NCBI GenBank assembly: GCA_027034975.1
Contig: JALVWQ010000010.1
Coordinates: 62,001 to 126,000, forward strand
Length of the DNA stretch: 64,000 nucleotides
From: Campylobacteraceae bacterium
Lineage (GTDB): Bacteria; Campylobacterota; Campylobacteria; Campylobacterales; Sulfurovaceae
Direction: 5' to 3'
Shown here: in pieces, positions 60,681-64,000 of the stretch
Numbering within the stretch: the first letter of the stretch is position 1
How the letters are laid out: each line of letters starts with the position of its first letter
Translations under genes and position numbers: made by a program
The notes under the pieces: generated by a model
What the model was told of the DNA's origin: nothing
What the model saw: the letters and a program-made list of their open reading frames with translations, nothing else
Database searches by the model: none

Positions 60681-63600
60681 TTACACCGCATAGTAGGTTG
60701 CCTCTTTATGGTGGACTACTAAGGCGGTGGTGCTCTGTTCTGGGTGGATTTGGTAGGTTTCGCTTAAAGTTATGCCAAACTCTTCTGGTTTTAGTAGGTC
60801 AAAGAGGATACGGCTTTGCTCTAGGTCTGGGCAGGCTGGGTAGCCAAAGGAGTATCTTGCTCCTTGGTAGCGTCGCATTCGTACATCTCTTAGGGTTGCA
60901 CCTTCGTCTTCTCTTAAGATATTCAGATCCATTCGAATCTGCTTATGCACTACCTCGGCTAGGGCTTCGGCAAGTTCTACTGAGAAGCCGTGGATCATAT
61001 TGTATTCTAGGTATTTTCCTGCATCGTAAAGCTCTTTTTCGTATTTAGAAAATTTTGCACCGGCACTTACACAAGTGAGGGCAATTACATCGTGTCTCTC
61101 GTGTCTAAAGAAGTCAGATAGGGCACGGTGTGGTTTACGGCGTTGTCTTGGAAAGTGAAATTTTGCAATTGCTCTATCAACTACCGCTTCGAATGGTTCT
61201 CTTGAGGCATTTTCATCTATATTCCACCCCTCGCTTGCATCGAATAGATACAACTCTTGATCATTGCTTCGGCATGGGTAGTAGCCATAGATGATTGTTG
61301 GCTCAAAGAGCTCTTTATCGATAATCTCTTGTTTGATTCTTTCGTAGTTTGGGTAAACCTTCTCTTCGAGGAGCTTTTGATACTCTTCTCTATCCATTTT
61401 CCCACGTTTATAGCCCCAGTGCATCTTAATTACAGACTTTTTATTAACCCATTCAAAGATGGTATTAATATCTAAATCTTGCTTTTGTAGGACGCGTCTT
61501 CCCCAAAATGGTGGGGTTGGTATTGGCACAGGGGAGGGCATTTTAATCTCTTCGAATGGTGGGATTACTACCTCTTTTGTCTCTTTCTTCTCTACTTCTA
61601 TACCATCGTTTCCAAGCTTGGTATCGAGCACGGCATCTGGGTTTGCCTGCTTTTCTGCTATCCATTTTTCTATTCGGCTCATGGCAATTACGCCATCGAA
61701 GGCATCGCGGCAGTAGAATATTGGCCCTTTATAGATTGGGCGGCAAAAATCATCTACAAAGCCACGAGTCAAGGCTGCACCGCCAAGAAGAACTGGAATC
61801 TCCAGCCCCATTTTAGCCATCTCTTCTAAATTCTCTTTCATAATTGCAGTTGATTTTACTAAAAGTCCGCTCATGCCAATTGCGTGGGCATTCCCCTCTT
61901 TATAGGCTTTTAAAAAGGTCTCTAGTTCAGTCTTTATTCCTACATTTATAACTTTAAATCCATTATTTGAAAGAATTATATCTACTAGGTTCTTCCCAAC
62001 ATCATGCACATCGCCTTTAACAGTACCAATAACGAGTGTGGTATCAGTCTCTTTCTCTTGCTTTGTGAGGTAGGGGTTGAGGTAGTCTACAGTTGCTTTC
62101 ATTGTTTCAGCCGATTGTAGTACAAAGGGCAGTTGCATTTCACCTGATCCAAAGAGTTCACCTACTACTTTCATTGCATCAATAAGTATCTCGTTTACAA
62201 TAATATCTGGATGAATCTCGTTTCGTGCCTCTTCGACTAAAGGGATCAATCGCTCTTTGTCACCATCCATTAAAAGTTTTTTAATCTTCTCCTCAGTTGG
62301 CAAGGCTTGATAGGCTTCATCAGTTCCTGTATCTTCTACCTTTTTATCAGAGAAGTGTTCGATAAACTTAAAGAGCGAGTTATCGTCTGGGTGGAATAGC
62401 AACTCTTCGCATATTTCACGATCTTCATCGCTAATTTTACTCATTGGGATAATATGCTTTACATTAATAATTACGCTTGTTAGCCCTGCCTCTACACAGT
62501 GGTGGAGGAAAACTGAGTTTAGGTAGCGTCTGGCACTCGCTTTGAGTCCAAAAGAGATATTAGAGAGTCCTAAAGTTGTGCCTACCTCTGGGTGGCGTCT
62601 TTTGAGCTCTCTAATTGCCTCCATTGTCTGTATAGCAGCATCTCTATACTCTAAATCGCCTGAGCCTACTGTAAAGGTGAGTACATCAAAAATGAGGTTA
62701 GTTGGGTCTATATTGTGAATTTCGGTAGCCATTTTATACATCCGCTCTGCAACGGCGACCTTCTCCTCTTTGGTTTTTGCCATACCCTTCTCGTCGATTG
62801 TTAAACAAACGAGGGCAGCTCCATACTTTTTAGCCAATTTACAGATAGCGTGGAACTTCTCTTCGCCATCTTCGAGGTTGGTTGAGTTGATGATTGGTTT
62901 CCCACCAATACATTTAAGAGCCTCTTCTATGGTGTTTACTCTTGTTGCATCTGGCATAAGCGGTAGTGGTACCTTTTGGTTATAAAGCTCCATAACAGCT
63001 CGCATATCCTTAGCACCATCTCGCCCCGCAAACTCGACATTTACATCTAAGCAGTGTGCACCATCGCGAACTTGGGCTTGTGCAACGGTAAGTGTCCCTT
63101 CGTAGTCTGACTCTAAGATAAGGTTTCTAAAGGCTTTAGATCCTGTTGCATTGCTTCGTTCTCCAATAAGTAAGGGAGCTGGATTTTGAAAAAGCTCTGT
63201 AGTGTTAAAGAGCGATGCAATACTTGGGCTTATAGAGCCTGTAGGTTTTTTAGGCTTGATATTGGCAACAGCTTTTTGGAGAGCATGGATATGCTGTGGC
63301 GTTGTACCACAGCAACCACCTAAGAAGCTAACCCCATCAAATTCGGTAAACTCAAGCTGCTTTTTAGTAAACTCCTCTGGCCCCATTGGGTAGTAGGTGT
63401 AGCCGCCACGGTTTTGGGGTAATCCGGCGTTGGCATGAACAGATATTGGGAACTTACAAAGCTTCGAGAGTGTTTGCAGATGCTTTTTTACTTGGTCGGG
63501 CCCTGTACCGCAGTTAAAGCCTAACGATAAAATATCAAATGGCTCTAAGATTGTCACAATTGTCTCTGCGTCAGTTCCAATAAGCATAGTTCCACTCAGC

Positions 63601-64000
63601 TCAATAGTTACCGATACCATTATTGGAATCTCTACTCCTCGCTCTTTATTAGCTGCTTCGCAGCCATGGATTGCTGCTTTAATTTGGAGTGGATCTTGGC
63701 AAGTTTCAAGCAGATAGACATCGCAACCACCATCGATAAGTCCTAAAGCTGTCTCTTTATACCCTTCGAACATCTCGTCGTAGTGGATATGCCCAAGGCT
63801 TGGCAGTTTTGTTCCGGGTCCAATAGAGCCAAGCACAAAGCGAGGTTTCTCTGGGGTGCTATAGTTATCGCATATCTCTTTTACAATCTCGGCACCCTTT
63901 TTAGAGAGTTCGTAACATCTATGCGACATGCCATACTCGTCTAATACCCACGGCATCGCACCAAATGTATTGGTTTTAATTAAATCGGCACCTGCTTTTG
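60681..64000 (-). CDS. metH: Cobalamin-dependent methionine synthase (N-terminus beyond window)
   Basis: FDGVSFLGGCCGTTPQHI; GERSNATGSKAF; VHDVGKNLVDIIL; activation domain PACPDLEQ; frame open to window edge (KAGADLIKTNTFGAM). Confidence 0.97.
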   Translation of the reverse strand, partial: KAGADLIKTNTFGAMPWVLDEYGMSHRCYELSKKGAEIVKEICDNYSTPEKPRFVLGSIGPGTKLPSLGHIHYDEMFEGYKETALGLIDGGCDVYLLETCQDPLQIKAAIHGCEAANKERGVEIPIMVSVTIELSGTMLIGTDAETIVTILEPFDILSLGFNCGTGPDQVKKHLQTLSKLCKFPISVHANAGLPQNRGGYTYYPMGPEEFTKKQLEFTEFDGVSFLGGCCGTTPQHIHALQKAVANIKPKKPTGSISPSIASLFNTTELFQNPAPLLIGERSNATGSKAFRNLILESDYEGTLTVAQAQVRDGAHCLDVNVEFAGRDGAKDMRAVMELYNQKVPLPLMPDATRVNTIEEALKCIGGKPIINSTNLEDGEEKFHAICKLAKKYGAALVCLTIDEKGMAKTKEEKVAVAERMYKMATEIHNIDPTNLIFDVLTFTVGSGDLEYRDAAIQTMEAIRELKRRHPEVGTTLGLSNISFGLKASARRYLNSVFLHHCVEAGLTSVIINVKHIIPMSKISDEDREICEELLFHPDDNSLFKFIEHFSDKKVEDTGTDEAYQALPTEEKIKKLLMDGDKERLIPLVEEARNEIHPDIIVNEILIDAMKVVGELFGSGEMQLPFVLQSAETMKATVDYLNPYLTKQEKETDTTLVIGTVKGDVHDVGKNLVDIILSNNGFKVINVGIKTELETFLKAYKEGNAHAIGMSGLLVKSTAIMKENLEEMAKMGLEIPVLLGGAALTRGFVDDFCRPIYKGPIFYCRDAFDGVIAMSRIEKWIAEKQANPDAVLDTKLGNDGIEVEKKETKEVVIPPFEEIKMPSPVPIPTPPFWGRRVLQKQDLDINTIFEWVNKKSVIKMHWGYKRGKMDREEYQKLLEEKVYPNYERIKQEIIDKELFEPTIIYGYYPCRSNDQELYLFDASEGWNIDENASREPFEAVVDRAIAKFHFPRQRRKPHRALSDFFRHERHDVIALTCVSAGAKFSKYEKELYDAGKYLEYNMIHGFSVELAEALAEVVHKQIRMDLNILREDEGATLRDVRMRRYQGARYSFGYPACPDLEQSRILFDLLKPEEFGITLSETYQIHPEQSTTALVVHHKEATYYAV

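Overview
A 64 kb chromosomal segment from a Campylobacterota (Epsilonproteobacteria) genome, probably a Sulfurimonas/Sulfurovum-like sulfur oxidiser judging by gene content and order; nothing could be searched. Most of it is housekeeping: leuS (5' truncated), lptE, folC, mfd, a bat (aerotolerance) operon, tyrA, bpt, trpC, cmoB, rny, ftsY, radA, acpS, nth, peb4-fba, hisD, znuBC, six tRNAs, cinA, ileS, gatA, guaB, fabH, a MagIII-like glycosylase, an RsmB/NSUN methyltransferase and metH (truncated at the right edge). Less ordinary parts: (i) a 12-heme/8-heme cytochrome pair beside a periplasmic rhodanese, a Cys-terminated TPR protein and two YeeE/YedE transporters (7.9-13.6 kb); (ii) two otherwise unlike lipoproteins sharing a near-identical C-terminal motif, EP[YF]S[IL]ES..DPELLGPQTTL (33.8-35.0 kb); (iii) a degenerate hybrid kinase that appears to lack canonical phosphotransfer residues; (iv) two very small membrane ORFs absent from the ORF track; (v) several long inverted repeats, including a ~190-bp hairpin/MITE-like element, a structured leader before ileS and a structured spacer before the rhodanese gene; (vi) an accessory insertion (57.7-60.7 kb) with a decayed IS200-like element, a gene remnant and a large orphan P-loop ATPase. 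No CRISPR array, rRNA or prophage was seen.
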